A model generated the notes under the pieces. The model did no database searches. It had not been told where the DNA came from and saw nothing but the letters and a program-made list of their open reading frames with translations. Shown piece by piece: positions 8,711 through 18,500 of a stretch of DNA of 42,642 bases. Source of the stretch: CAUSWF01 sp963535465 (GTDB taxonomy: Bacteria > Bacillota_I > Bacilli_A > RF39 > UBA660); contig CAUSWF010000010.1 in the NCBI GenBank assembly GCA_963535465.1, positions 1 to 42,642 on the forward strand, in the 5' to 3' direction. Each line of letters opens with the position of its first letter. Position 1 is the stretch's first letter. A program made the position numbers and the translations under genes.

Positions 8711-9628
8711 TTACCTCCATTTATAATATATTTTAGGAGATATTTTTATTAATATCTTTTTTATTTTTCTTGGTAGTGTGTCATCTAATAAATTATCAAA
8801 TACTTTATCTTCTATTAACTTATTTTTATATTTCTTATAATCATTATTATTTAATTCTGTTATTTTTAATATTAACGAGTTTGCGATAAATGATTTAAAT
8901 ATTTTACTATTTAAATTAGTTTTATCTATCTCATTTATTAAATATTTATAATGATAATAAAAATCTTCTACTTTTTTTAATACTTTATTATAACTATTAC
9001 TACTCATAATACTATTTTCTCTTTGTCTATAGTTGTATCCTATATAATCTATTGAATTTACCTTATTTGATTTTATTATTATTAATGGCATTAATCCAAA
9101 ATCTTCATGTGTTTTATTTATTGAAAATGCATAATTGTTTTTTTCATAATACTCTTTCTTTATAGCATATAACCAAGCGTTTTCTACATAATGAAATTTT
9201 ACTATTTCATTAAATGCTTCTACTCCTGATTTATTAGTAAATGGTTTTTCAGGGTATGGAGTTTTTCTATTAGTATTGTCATATACTTCTTGTGCTTGAT
9301 ATCTTACTATGTCTGGATTGTTAAATAGAGATTTATTTATTTCTTTTAATAAATCTTTTTCTATATAATCATCACTATCTAAGAATATTAAGTATTTTCC
9401 TTTTGCATATGATACACCTGTATTTCTAGCAGATGATAATCCACTATTTTTTTTATTTATTAATAGTACATCGTATGGCTCAATATACTTTTTAGTATTA
9501 TCAGTTGAACCATCATTTACCACTATTACTTCATAATCTTTAAAAGTTTGATTAAATACGCTTTTTAAACATTTATTTATATATTTTTCTACATTATATG
9601 CAGGTATTATAATACTGAATTTTGGCAT
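8711..9628 (-). CDS. Family 2 glycosyltransferase
   Basis: The product has 305 residues with a GT-A domain: FSIIIPAYNVEKYINKCL, VIVVNDGSTDNTK, YLIFLDSDDYIE. The C-terminal third is rich in Lys, Asn and Ile and has no recognisable extra domain. The start at 9628 overlaps the upstream stop by one base (TAATG), with GAGGTGAT upstream. It is probably one of several successive transferases building a repeating unit on a lipid carrier. It resembles the 6836-7774 product in layout, but the two are not near-identical, so they probably add different sugars or act at different positions. Confidence 0.85.
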   Translation of the reverse strand: MPKFSIIIPAYNVEKYINKCLKSVFNQTFKDYEVIVVNDGSTDNTKKYIEPYDVLLINKKNSGLSSARNTGVSYAKGKYLIFLDSDDYIEKDLLKEINKSLFNNPDIVRYQAQEVYDNTNRKTPYPEKPFTNKSGVEAFNEIVKFHYVENAWLYAIKKEYYEKNNYAFSINKTHEDFGLMPLIIIKSNKVNSIDYIGYNYRQRENSIMSSNSYNKVLKKVEDFYYHYKYLINEIDKTNLNSKIFKSFIANSLILKITELNNNDYKKYKNKLIEDKVFDNLLDDTLPRKIKKILIKISPKIYYKWR

Positions 9629-11898
9629 TAAATCACCTCATTAAATATACTTTCTAATTTCTTCATTCGCTTATTTTGAACATTATTTAAATTTTTATAT
9701 TTTATAGTTTTCTTGCTCTTGAATATTTCTTTTATTTCTTTGGCTGCTTCTTTTTCGTCCTTTGATATTTTATAGCCATAGTCATTTATTTTTACTAAAT
9801 CATCTGATAAAGCTTGAGTTGTTATAACCGGCTTATTTAAAACTATAGATTCTAAATATGTTACAGGGAATCCTTCATAATCAGATGTGAATATAATACA
9901 ATCAGATTCTTTAATATAAGGAAATGGATTAGATTTTTTACCTAAGAAAGTCACTCTGTCATTTAATTTTTCTTTTGTTACAATTGCTTTATACATTTGT
10001 TTATCTGGTCCATCACCAACTATCCATAAATCAACATTTTTTAATAATTTAATAATTTTTAATAGTCTTGTTATTCGTTTTTGATTTTCATCTAATCTTC
10101 CAACAAATATCATAGTTCTATTTTTCTTAATACAATCAATTTTTTCACTTGATTTTTCTATTATTTCACTTACGTCTACGAAATTATTTATTACTATATA
10201 GTTTTCTTTATACTTTTTATAGACTTTAGTAAAATTATTTTTAGATTCATTTGATACAAATGTTATATATCTATAATCTCCTAAGTTTCTCGTGTTAAAA
10301 AATTCATTTAACTCTTTTCCCTGATATATATGAGTGTAGTCATTATGTATATATATCATTCTATTATTAGATGCGATTAATGCTACTTTATTAGATGAAT
10401 ATGAGTATGTTGCGTAGCAGCAAGAAAAATCATATTTTTTATTATTAAATAGTCTAAATATTTCTTTTCTAAACATATTAGTAAATTTTCTTATAAATAT
10501 GTTTTTATTATTTGATACTTTTAGTTCTATTACTTTTATATTTTTATCTAATTTATCTAGGAATATTCCTTCCTTTTTTTCTAATACTATAGTTATATTG
10601 TATTTTGTTTTATCTATTTTATTTACTAATGTTAATAGAGCTTTTTCTATTCCACCTATATCCATATTGTATGATGCGAATAATAATTCTTTTTTATTAG
10701 ATGTAGTTATTAATATAATTATTGCCGCAATAAATGATACTGATGGAGATGTTAGGATATGACCAGTTATTCCTGATAATAATAGTATTAATAATAATTC
10801 TAATTTTATTACTACTCTTGTTATATTATTAGTATTTGTTTTAATATTTCTTAATACGTAAATAGTTATTCCAAAGAATATTATTAATCCTATTGTTCCA
10901 TTAGAATATCCTATATCATAAAAGTCCATTTCAGCATCTTTTATTTCTTTATTACCATTTATATAGCCTATACCAAATAGTTGTCTAGATAATGATGATT
11001 TATCATATAATTTTTGTTTATTATCTTTAAATTTTAATCTAGATGAAAATATAAAGTGATCTATTATTTTAGGTTTAGTCAAATCTGTTATTTTTTCTAC
11101 ATGTAAATAGTTTAGATGTATCTTTATATTTTTATAGAAATTAGTTTTTGGTAGTATAAATAATATTGTTGATAATACTAATATTATTACTAGAATTGAA
11201 TATTTTATATATTTTATTTTTCTTTCTTTTTTCCATACTGATATTAAATATAAATATAGTGTTAAGATTGTCATTATAAACACTAATATAGGAGTTTTTG
11301 TACCTATGTTAAGTATTACGTATAAGTATATTAATATAAATATTATTTTTGGTATAATTCTTTCTTTTATATCTATAAATAATATTGGTATTAATAGTGA
11401 TAATATTCCTCCTATTTCATTAGCAGAAGCAAAGAATCCAAGATGTCCTACTTTAGATTCACTATATGTGTTATATCCTAATCCTAATATATTAGGTATA
11501 AATAATAATAATGTGTATTCTACTAGTGTTACTATTAATATATTATTAGAAATTTTAAATTCATCTTTTATATTAAATAAAGTTACTAGGATAAGTGGAA
11601 AATAAAATACTCTTAAAGCTCCTTGTAATTCTTTTATTAAATATGTTTTATCATTTACTAGTAGGAATAATAATATGTATATTACTACTATTAGATATGG
11701 TATTAATATTTTTTTCTTTTTATATACTAATGTTACTATTAGAAATAGTATTCCTAATACTAATAATCTATATATTACTCCTAATGTTATATTTATATTA
11801 TTATGAATATTTATTCCTGTTACTAAGTCTATAAATGGACTTAGTAATATAAATATACTTATTATGTTAGATATGTTGTTTTTTATATAAGTTTTCAT
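9628..11898 (-). CDS. O-antigen-ligase/polymerase-like membrane domain fused to a GT4 glycosyltransferase
   Basis: The product has 756 residues in two parts. Residues 1-400 contain about eleven membrane helices. FASANEIGGILSLLIP near 156-170 and a large outside loop ending in EMDFYDIGYSNGTIGLI near 323-338 resemble the O-antigen ligase/Wzy-type family. Residues about 403-756 are a GT4 domain: LLFASYNMDIGGIEKAL, the Rossmann-like MIFVGRLDENQKRI, and the donor-site EGFPVTYLES. The reading frame is continuous across the junction near base 10695, so this is a true fusion rather than two genes. The first part would work outside (joining or polymerising glycans) and the second inside with a nucleotide sugar. 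It is the first gene of the cluster after the hairpin at 11928-11962; AGAGGT precedes its ATG. Confidence 0.75.
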   Translation of the reverse strand: MKTYIKNNISNIISIFILLSPFIDLVTGINIHNNINITLGVIYRLLVLGILFLIVTLVYKKKKILIPYLIVVIYILLFLLVNDKTYLIKELQGALRVFYFPLILVTLFNIKDEFKISNNILIVTLVEYTLLLFIPNILGLGYNTYSESKVGHLGFFASANEIGGILSLLIPILFIDIKERIIPKIIFILIYLYVILNIGTKTPILVFIMTILTLYLYLISVWKKERKIKYIKYSILVIILVLSTILFILPKTNFYKNIKIHLNYLHVEKITDLTKPKIIDHFIFSSRLKFKDNKQKLYDKSSLSRQLFGIGYINGNKEIKDAEMDFYDIGYSNGTIGLIIFFGITIYVLRNIKTNTNNITRVVIKLELLLILLLSGITGHILTSPSVSFIAAIIILITTSNKKELLFASYNMDIGGIEKALLTLVNKIDKTKYNITIVLEKKEGIFLDKLDKNIKVIELKVSNNKNIFIRKFTNMFRKEIFRLFNNKKYDFSCCYATYSYSSNKVALIASNNRMIYIHNDYTHIYQGKELNEFFNTRNLGDYRYITFVSNESKNNFTKVYKKYKENYIVINNFVDVSEIIEKSSEKIDCIKKNRTMIFVGRLDENQKRITRLLKIIKLLKNVDLWIVGDGPDKQMYKAIVTKEKLNDRVTFLGKKSNPFPYIKESDCIIFTSDYEGFPVTYLESIVLNKPVITTQALSDDLVKINDYGYKISKDEKEAAKEIKEIFKSKKTIKYKNLNNVQNKRMKKLESIFNEVI

Positions 11899-11921
11899 AT
11901 AATACCTCTAATAGAAGTATA

Positions 11922-11964
11922 ACATAAAAAATACATATGACGATATGTTTCATATGTATTTTGT
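11922..11964 (-). terminator. Terminator or attenuator hairpin between the GtrII-like gene and the polysaccharide operon
   Basis: A 13-bp perfect inverted repeat has arms at 11928-11940 and 11950-11962 around a 9-base loop. It begins five bases after the TAA of the GtrII-like gene. On the minus strand the stem is followed by a run of six T. The stem has only two G-C pairs plus A-T pairs, so it may be leaky. Only about 30 bases separate it from the next ATG and no strong promoter is obvious there, so it may act as an attenuator within one transcript. Confidence 0.5.
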
Positions 11965-11966
11965 TA

Positions 11967-13454
11967 TTATTTTAGTTCTATAAGCATTTTATCATCTAAT
12001 GTATAAATGTTATGATATTTTGTTTCTACTACTTTGTTCATTTGATATTTTTCTATATTATTCTTTTTACCAAAATTATATTCTATTCCTTTTAAATTAT
12101 AGAAATAACATAATCTATATCCTGCCCATACCCAGTTATTATCTCCTAATGTAGGTGGTATTAGTCTATCTATTATTTTATAATCTAATCTAATTCTTTC
12201 TACTGGCTCTGGACTTTTTATATCTCCTACTATATCTAATTTATAGTTATATGATGATTGCGTATTTATTTTATTTAAATCATTTAATAATAGATTTATT
12301 CTTGTGTCTGTATATTTTTGTTGTAGAGATAAACAGTTTCCATAAGTTAGAGCTATTACTACAAAAGAATATGATAAATATAATCCAACTAATTTAGGTA
12401 TTATATGTTTATTATCCTTTATTGATAGTAGAGATATTAATCCTAATAATATACCTACTGGATACATTACTCTTGGATAGAACTGGGCATCTTTTAGAGC
12501 TGGGTATACTCCAAATAATAAAAGTATAGTTGCTATTAATACTAGTAATATAGAAAATAGTGATTTTAATTTATCTTGTTTTGTTTGTTTTAATGTGTTT
12601 ATTATAAAAGATACTAATATTATTGTGATTAATAAATAGTGTATCTTTTTAAAATCAGTTATAAAATAATTAAAATACTTTGAATAATTATTTATTATAC
12701 CTGGTATTAACTCTTTTATAGTAAATGTATCTGTGTTTAAATAATTATATGTTTTTGCTTCTAGGAATAGTTTGAATATTAGTAATCCTAGTATATAAGA
12801 TATTACTGATTTAATAATAAAATTAGTTATTTTTTTGTTATCTTCTTTTTCATTATACATGACAAAGGCATATAAAAGAGTTATTACTGGATATATGCCA
12901 GATGAGGCTTGATATGATGTAGTCATTATTACTATACATAAGGTAGATATTATTATATATAAATAATTTTTTGATTTTTTATTATAAAATATAAATGGTA
13001 TTACACATACTAATATAGATAATGCCATAAATGGTGAGTCAAATTTATATGAGTAATTTTCTAAAAAATATGGGTTTAAATATACTGGTAGAATTATTAA
13101 TGAATATAGGGGGTTAAACTTCTTATCTTTTGTGAATAATTTTATTAATAGTGCTGCGGTAAATGATAAGATAAGTCCTCCTAGTATCTGAGTAATTGGA
13201 GAGATATCTGATAAATGTTTACTTGTACCTAAAAAGATAGATAGTATATTTGAAATGTGTCTTGAAAATCCAAAGTCTCTATAGCCATATCTTACTCTAC
13301 CTAAATCATCTATATAATTAAAATTTGATCTAAATAACGGTATAAGTGCCATTAATGTTATTAAGAAAGATATCAATGTGTATTTTAAAATATCTTTTTT
13401 ATTATTTTTTATAAATTCATTTGCTTTTAGTAAGTCTTTTTTTATTTCTTTCAT
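11967..13454 (-). CDS. GtrII-like membrane glucosyltransferase domain protein
   Basis: The product has 495 residues and about ten membrane helices. After the first helix comes NFNYIDDLGRVRYGYRDFG, the acidic DD loop and following region characteristic of the GtrII family, and later YSYKFDSPFMALSI, also typical. GtrII-type proteins are GT-C-like enzymes that attach a sugar from a polyprenyl-phosphate donor to a surface glycan. A matching donor synthase (GtrB-like) is encoded at 7776-8708. The C-terminal 110 residues are soluble and outside. ATG at 13454 is preceded by GAGG. The gene is divergent from the PASTA-protein gene and is followed by a hairpin. The sugar added may not be glucose. Confidence 0.75.
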   Translation of the reverse strand: MKEIKKDLLKANEFIKNNKKDILKYTLISFLITLMALIPLFRSNFNYIDDLGRVRYGYRDFGFSRHISNILSIFLGTSKHLSDISPITQILGGLILSFTAALLIKLFTKDKKFNPLYSLIILPVYLNPYFLENYSYKFDSPFMALSILVCVIPFIFYNKKSKNYLYIIISTLCIVIMTTSYQASSGIYPVITLLYAFVMYNEKEDNKKITNFIIKSVISYILGLLIFKLFLEAKTYNYLNTDTFTIKELIPGIINNYSKYFNYFITDFKKIHYLLITIILVSFIINTLKQTKQDKLKSLFSILLVLIATILLLFGVYPALKDAQFYPRVMYPVGILLGLISLLSIKDNKHIIPKLVGLYLSYSFVVIALTYGNCLSLQQKYTDTRINLLLNDLNKINTQSSYNYKLDIVGDIKSPEPVERIRLDYKIIDRLIPPTLGDNNWVWAGYRLCYFYNLKGIEYNFGKKNNIEKYQMNKVVETKYHNIYTLDDKMLIELK

Positions 13455-13472
13455 GTTAACCTCGCTAAATAG

Positions 13473-13481
13473 ATTATATCA
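13473..13481 (-). promoter_or_regulatory. Extended -10 promoter for the GtrII-like gene
   Basis: The minus strand reads TGATATAAT, a perfect extended -10 element (TGnTATAAT). It lies about 19 bases before the ATG at 13454. The -35 region is poor, which an extended -10 can tolerate. The leader would be only about a dozen bases, just enough for the GAGG ribosome binding site. Confidence 0.4.
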
Positions 13482-13534
13482 TAAATAATATATTATTTAT
13501 TATATACATATTTTTACAATTTATTTTAATCTTT

Positions 13535-13565
13535 TTAACAATCGATTTTGTTTATAATGTATAAT
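13535..13565 (+). promoter_or_regulatory. Possible promoter for the PASTA-protein gene
   Basis: TTAACA at 13535-13540 and TATAAT at 13560-13565 are separated by 19 bases, slightly long. A second TATAAT lies at 13553-13558 and a third at 13576-13581. The region is so AT-rich that the exact element is uncertain. It lies 30-60 bases before the ATG at 13595. Confidence 0.35.
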
Positions 13566-13594
13566 ATAATTGATATATAATAGTGAGGTGTATA

Positions 13595-15496
13595 ATGGCA
13601 AAGAAAAAGATTGAAAAAATTGATGATTTAGATAAAACTATTATGAAAACTATAGGTGATGAAATTAAGAATAAAGATAAGAGGAATGTTGAGGAAGTTA
13701 AGGAAATAGTCAATAATAATTATAAACACCCTATTATAGATATTAGTTCTTTTATTACTTTAATTTTTGGTGTAATTAGTTTTATGACAATATTATTTTT
13801 TACTAATACTAACTTTTATGGTTTTATAAGTAACTTGTTTTTGATAGTATTTACTATTACTTTTGTAGTATTTACTGTTAAATTAAATAAAAAGAACAAA
13901 GGATTAGTTTTAATTAGTAATATTTTACTTATACTATTTTTTATTCTTAATACAATGAATTCATTTGGGGTTATTAAGAGTAAAGTTGTTAGTAATAATA
14001 GAATGATAAATTTATCTGGTAAAACTATAGAAGATGCTTCTAAGTGGGCTAGTTCTAATAATATTACTTTAAAACAAGAATATGAATATAGTGATATTAT
14101 TCCTGTTGGTAAAATTATTTCACAAAGTATTACTGATGGCGATGTTATTGGAGAAAAAGTATTAACTGTTGAAATTAGTGAAGGACCTAGTCCTTATAAA
14201 GAAGTTATAATACCTGATTTTTCTCATTGGAAATTAGATAAAGTTGTTGAATTTATAAAGAAGAATCATTTATTTAATGTTGATATTAATTTCACTAAAG
14301 TAGATGAAGAACAAGATACTGTTATTAGTCAAAGTATTAAGGGTACTATTAAAAGAGGCGATCTTATTAATATAGTTTTTGCGACTAATAGAGAAATTGG
14401 TACTGAGTTTAAGATAAAAGATTTAGTTAACAGTAATAAATTAGATGCTTTAATATATTTAAAGAGTTATTTAATGAATATAGATATTAAGTTTGAATAT
14501 TCTGATAGTATAGAAAAAGATAGAATAATAAGTCAAAGTATTAAGAAAGATAGTATTACTAAGACTGGAGAGGCTATAACTATTGTTATTAGTAAGGGTA
14601 AGAAGATAAGTTCTCCTAACTTTATTGGTATGAAGTATACTGATGTAGTTAGTTGGGCTATAAAAAATGGCGTTAAGCTAGAAGTTAGTGATAAATATGA
14701 TGATAGTATTCCAAGTGGTTCTATAGTACTATCTAATTATGATAAAGATATGGCTATTTCTAATGGTGATACTTTAAAAATAGTTGTTTCTAAAGGTAAA
14801 TTGAAACTTCCTAATTTTAAGAATAAAGATGAGTTTGTTAATTGGGCTACTAAGTATTCTATTCAATATGGAGAAGAACATGAATTTAGTGATACTGTTC
14901 CTATTGGTGGAGTTATTAGATATTCTCATAATGCTGGAGATATTATTAAAAATGGTGATGCAGTTAAAGTATATATTTCTAATGGTAAGAAAGTAGATGT
15001 TCCTAGTGTATATAAATTAAGTAAAAATAAAGCTACTAATATACTTCAAAATGCTGGATTTAAAGTCAGTTATGCGTATTCATCTAGTAGAGATATAGCA
15101 GAAGGACATGTAGTTAGACAAAGTCCTGTTGAAGGTTCTACAGTATCAAGTGGTTCTACTATTACAATAGTTATTTCTACAGGTCCACCTAAGAATAACT
15201 ATAAGCCTAATAATAATAGTAATTATAATAATCATAGTAATAACAGTAATAATAATCATAATAATCCTCCACCTGCTCCTGCATGTGATAAGAGTATTAC
15301 GAAAACATTTATAAAACAAGTTGGTAATAATGGCTACCAGACACAACAAATGCTTATAAAAGCTAATCCTGGTATAAAAATAAATGCTCAATTTGTAGAT
15401 AGATGTCCTAATGGTGCTCAAGCTAGTGGTTCATATTGTAGTGGTCCTAATATAGTTAATTATTGTGACACTTATACTGTTGTAATAGTAAAATAA
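13595..15496 (+). CDS. Membrane protein with six PASTA-like repeats and no kinase domain
   Basis: The product has 633 residues. A charged cytoplasmic N-terminus of about 50 residues is followed by three membrane helices (about 52-70, 76-97, 103-125). Six PASTA-like repeats follow, roughly 135-197, 204-266, 270-335, 338-401, 403-465 and 467-530; most show the VISQS or similar strand, a GD turn and an ending such as TIVISKG. An Asn-rich linker (about 533-557) leads to a C-terminal domain of about 70 residues with four Cys (564, 604, 615, 624) that may form two disulfides. PASTA modules usually bind peptidoglycan or lipid II on Ser/Thr kinases or penicillin-binding proteins; neither enzyme domain is present. 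GTG at 13583 is in frame, but GAGGTG precedes ATG at 13595, so I use that. It may sense or scaffold wall synthesis; function unknown. Confidence 0.85.
   Translation: MAKKKIEKIDDLDKTIMKTIGDEIKNKDKRNVEEVKEIVNNNYKHPIIDISSFITLIFGVISFMTILFFTNTNFYGFISNLFLIVFTITFVVFTVKLNKKNKGLVLISNILLILFFILNTMNSFGVIKSKVVSNNRMINLSGKTIEDASKWASSNNITLKQEYEYSDIIPVGKIISQSITDGDVIGEKVLTVEISEGPSPYKEVIIPDFSHWKLDKVVEFIKKNHLFNVDINFTKVDEEQDTVISQSIKGTIKRGDLINIVFATNREIGTEFKIKDLVNSNKLDALIYLKSYLMNIDIKFEYSDSIEKDRIISQSIKKDSITKTGEAITIVISKGKKISSPNFIGMKYTDVVSWAIKNGVKLEVSDKYDDSIPSGSIVLSNYDKDMAISNGDTLKIVVSKGKLKLPNFKNKDEFVNWATKYSIQYGEEHEFSDTVPIGGVIRYSHNAGDIIKNGDAVKVYISNGKKVDVPSVYKLSKNKATNILQNAGFKVSYAYSSSRDIAEGHVVRQSPVEGSTVSSGSTITIVISTGPPKNNYKPNNNSNYNNHSNNSNNNHNNPPPAPACDKSITKTFIKQVGNNGYQTQQMLIKANPGIKINAQFVDRCPNGAQASGSYCSGPNIVNYCDTYTVVIVK
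15191..15265 (+). repeat. Asn-codon (AAT) low-complexity tract
   Basis: This tract inside the PASTA-protein gene is mostly AAT codons with a few AGT, CAT and TAT, encoding an Asn-rich flexible linker between the last PASTA repeat and the Cys-containing C-terminal domain. Such tracts can vary in length by slippage, and codon-level changes would alter the linker in multiples of one residue. Confidence 0.7.
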
Positions 15497-15521
15497 AATT
15501 CCTATTAATAGGAATTTTTTT
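15495..15521. terminator. Bidirectional terminator after the PASTA-protein gene
   Basis: A perfect palindrome centred between 15506 and 15507 (arms AAAATTCCTAT and ATAGGAATTTT) begins at the TAA of the gene and is followed by seven T on the plus strand. On the minus strand it is followed by TTTTATTTT, so it could also back up the terminator of the convergent glucosaminidase gene. Confidence 0.75.
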
Positions 15522-15527
15522 ATGTTT

Positions 15528-15555
15528 AAAAAAGAACTAACTTACTGTTAGTTCT
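15528..15555 (-). terminator. Terminator of the glucosaminidase gene, containing its stop codon
   Basis: Nine-base arms AGAACTAAC and GTTAGTTCT (plus-strand 15533-15541 and 15547-15555) enclose a five-base loop and are followed on the minus strand by six T. The TAG stop of the glucosaminidase gene (15537-15539) lies inside the second arm, so translation ends within the hairpin. Confidence 0.8.
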
Positions 15556-18500
15556 ACTTCACTTCCCTTAGTTATATTTATATGGAAAGAATATTTTTTA
15601 CCATCTATTTCATATCTAATATTATCATAATTTTCGCCTGTTTTTTCAACTAATTCTGATATATCTTTAGTATCTGATGAGGTTGCGATATATATTTGAT
15701 ATTGGCCTTTTTCTAAATCTTTTAAATCGATTGTAGCATCATACCAAGCTCTTGTTTTAACTATATTATCTTCTTCTGGTAAGACTACATAGTAATCTCC
15801 ATTAACAATTGATCCTATATCATATTTATATGCTTTATATGTTTCTTTATTTTCAAATATTAATTTTCTTTCTACATTCATATCTTTTGATAAGTTCATT
15901 CCATATGAATAAGCATTTCCTCTTATATGTAATTTCTTATCTATAATTTCAAACTTAGTTATCATATTAAATTGATTATAGTAATATGATGTTTTCTTAT
16001 CAGAAAGTTTATTATCTCTTACATAAAATTTTATAGGTGACTCTCTGTTATCAAAATCATTTTTTATAATTACATATTTGTTATTTTTAAATGATGTTTC
16101 AGATTCATTAAATACTTTATTACTCATTAACTTTTTATAGTGAAATCCATCTACTATTTCTTCTATATATAAGTAATAGTCTCCTTGTTCCAAGTCATCA
16201 AAATTTATGTCATGTTTTATCCATGAATATTCATAATTAAAGTCATCTAATCCTATAGCTTTATATGGTATTTCTTTATTATCTAGTATTCTTTCTGCTT
16301 TTTTCTTTGTTTCTTTTTTAGTTTTTATATTGTAGTAGATAATGTTATATTCTATTTTTTTATTTTTATCATGATTTATACCATTTATAAATGTTGTTCC
16401 TTTATATTCTAATTTATTATTTATTTCTTTTAAATGATATAAGTTAGATATACCTTCCTTTTCTTCTGTTTTATCTGTTATTTCAACTATTATTTCTTTT
16501 GTTGTTGTTTCATTTGCTGAATCTGTTACTTCATAAACTACTTTATATTTTCCAGGCTTATCTTTTCTTATATTATCTTCTTTTACTTTTACTTTATGTG
16601 TTATATCTTTATCTTCTTGGTCGTATGCACTTACTCCAGTTAATAAATTATAATCTGTATTTATATAATATTTTTTATCTTTAGCATTTATTACCGGTGG
16701 ATTATTCTTATCAATATAATCATATAGGTTTGTTGATAAATCTTGATCAGAATCTTTATATTGACTTAATAACCATCCATATCTATTTTGAGTTGGTATT
16801 TTATACCAAGTTTGTCCTTCTGCAACTACTGTTTCTAATACTGGTAAATATGTCCTTGTATACACAGAGCCTGCATTTTTACCACTCCATGATGGAGTTG
16901 TTCTTACTAATGTTCCTGTATTTATATCTTTATATACATAATTTACTTTTAGATATTTAGATGTTCTAAATACTAAATCTTCTGCTTTTACCCAATGTTT
17001 TTGATCTTCATTATAGTCAGATGTTACTAAATAAGCTAAAACTTTTCCATTTGTATCTGTTGCTTGTGTATATACCATTACAGGTCTATCTTTTTGTAGA
17101 TATCCTCCTGTTTCTCTTTCTAAATTGGCTCCATAGAAAAATGGTGTTGTTGTTTTAGCATAAGCTACTTTTGGAGTTAACTCTCTATTAGCAGCAAATG
17201 TTTCTAATGTGTATTTTGAGTCTTTATATTCTATCACATCACTTGGTGATTTATATCCATATTTTGGTTTATTTATTTTTTCTACATAACTAGAATGAAT
17301 ATATACATAATTCTCCCAGTTGTATGTTGATCCTTTTATTTTATTATAATTTGAATCTAAATTTACATCAGGTAATACCTTATACCAAATATTATTACCA
17401 CCTAGGTCTTGTCCTCTTTCTTCTTCTACTATAAGTACTCCATCTCCTTTTTCAGAATAGTTATATATTGGAGTTGATATATTGGAATTTCTATATGCGA
17501 TTGCTGGTCCTAATGTTAATCCTTGTTGATAATAGTTATAATCTTGAAGTCCTTTTGACTTATCAAATTCATAGTACATTGATGCCATATTTTCAGACCA
17601 ATATGCATCTGATGCATATAGTACATTCATTCCATTGGCTTTATTTCCAAATTGTGGCCCAAAGTATTGGTATGTATCATATCTTGCATATTTATCTGTA
17701 ACCCAATCTCTTGTAAATGACGCTATTGATGACTCAAACGTTAAATATCCAGATGCATCTGCGTATGGATTAGAGTCTACGGCATTTAATCCAAATCCAT
17801 TGTTTTTATTTACTGCAATACGGCTCATTCCATTTCCTGATTCGTTTCTTGAATGCATCAATGTTATTAATGCGTTTACTCCATATTTTTGTTGAGAATT
17901 ATATAAAAATGTTCCCATTCCATATAATCTAGAATAAGTAGTCTTAATATCACTATCCCATACTCCAGGATAATCTTTTGTCATCCTTACTACATTTCTA
18001 ATGTATTCATCCATTTCTGTTGATGAGTAATTTGTTTTAGAGTGTGTTGATAAATACATATAGTAATTATAGTATGGTATTTTATTATTGGCATTATTAT
18101 AATTATTGTTTCTATAATCATCTAACATTACTTTTCTATCTTTATAGAAATAATTACCATCATACGAAAAATAATTACCTTGTTCTAACATTTCTGGTTT
18201 TGGACCTATTTTATTTGATGATCCTCTTCTTGGATTTTTTATATCATGTGTATATAAATGTGTTATTTCGTCTGTTACCATATAGTACGAAGATGATGCT
18301 ACCCATGTTATTGGTAAAATATTAACACTAAGTTGTTTTACATATCCTCTTACTCCAGATATTTGAACTAAAAAGTTACCACCATATTCTGTTTTTATAT
18401 ATGCCCCATCAGTTGATGACATCCATGTTGATCCATTTATATATGTATACTTTTTAGTACAATCTTTATCTCTATAAATTTGAAGGGTATTATTTCCATA

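Noticed and set aside
13583..13594. GTG at 13583 as the start of the PASTA protein
   Set aside because: The GAGGTG ribosome binding site overlaps these codons and is properly spaced for ATG at 13595.
15191..15265. Repeated AAT units as a possible CRISPR or microsatellite locus
   Set aside because: The repeats are in-frame Asn codons in a linker; there are no spacer-repeat units and no cas genes.
15146..15421. 91-residue open frame on the minus strand inside the PASTA gene
   Set aside because: It is rich in Ile and Thr from the complement of the AAT repeat tract, has no ribosome binding site and lies wholly inside a well-supported gene.
13595..15496. Calling the PASTA protein a Ser/Thr kinase
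   Set aside because: The cytoplasmic part is only about 50 residues and has no kinase motifs.
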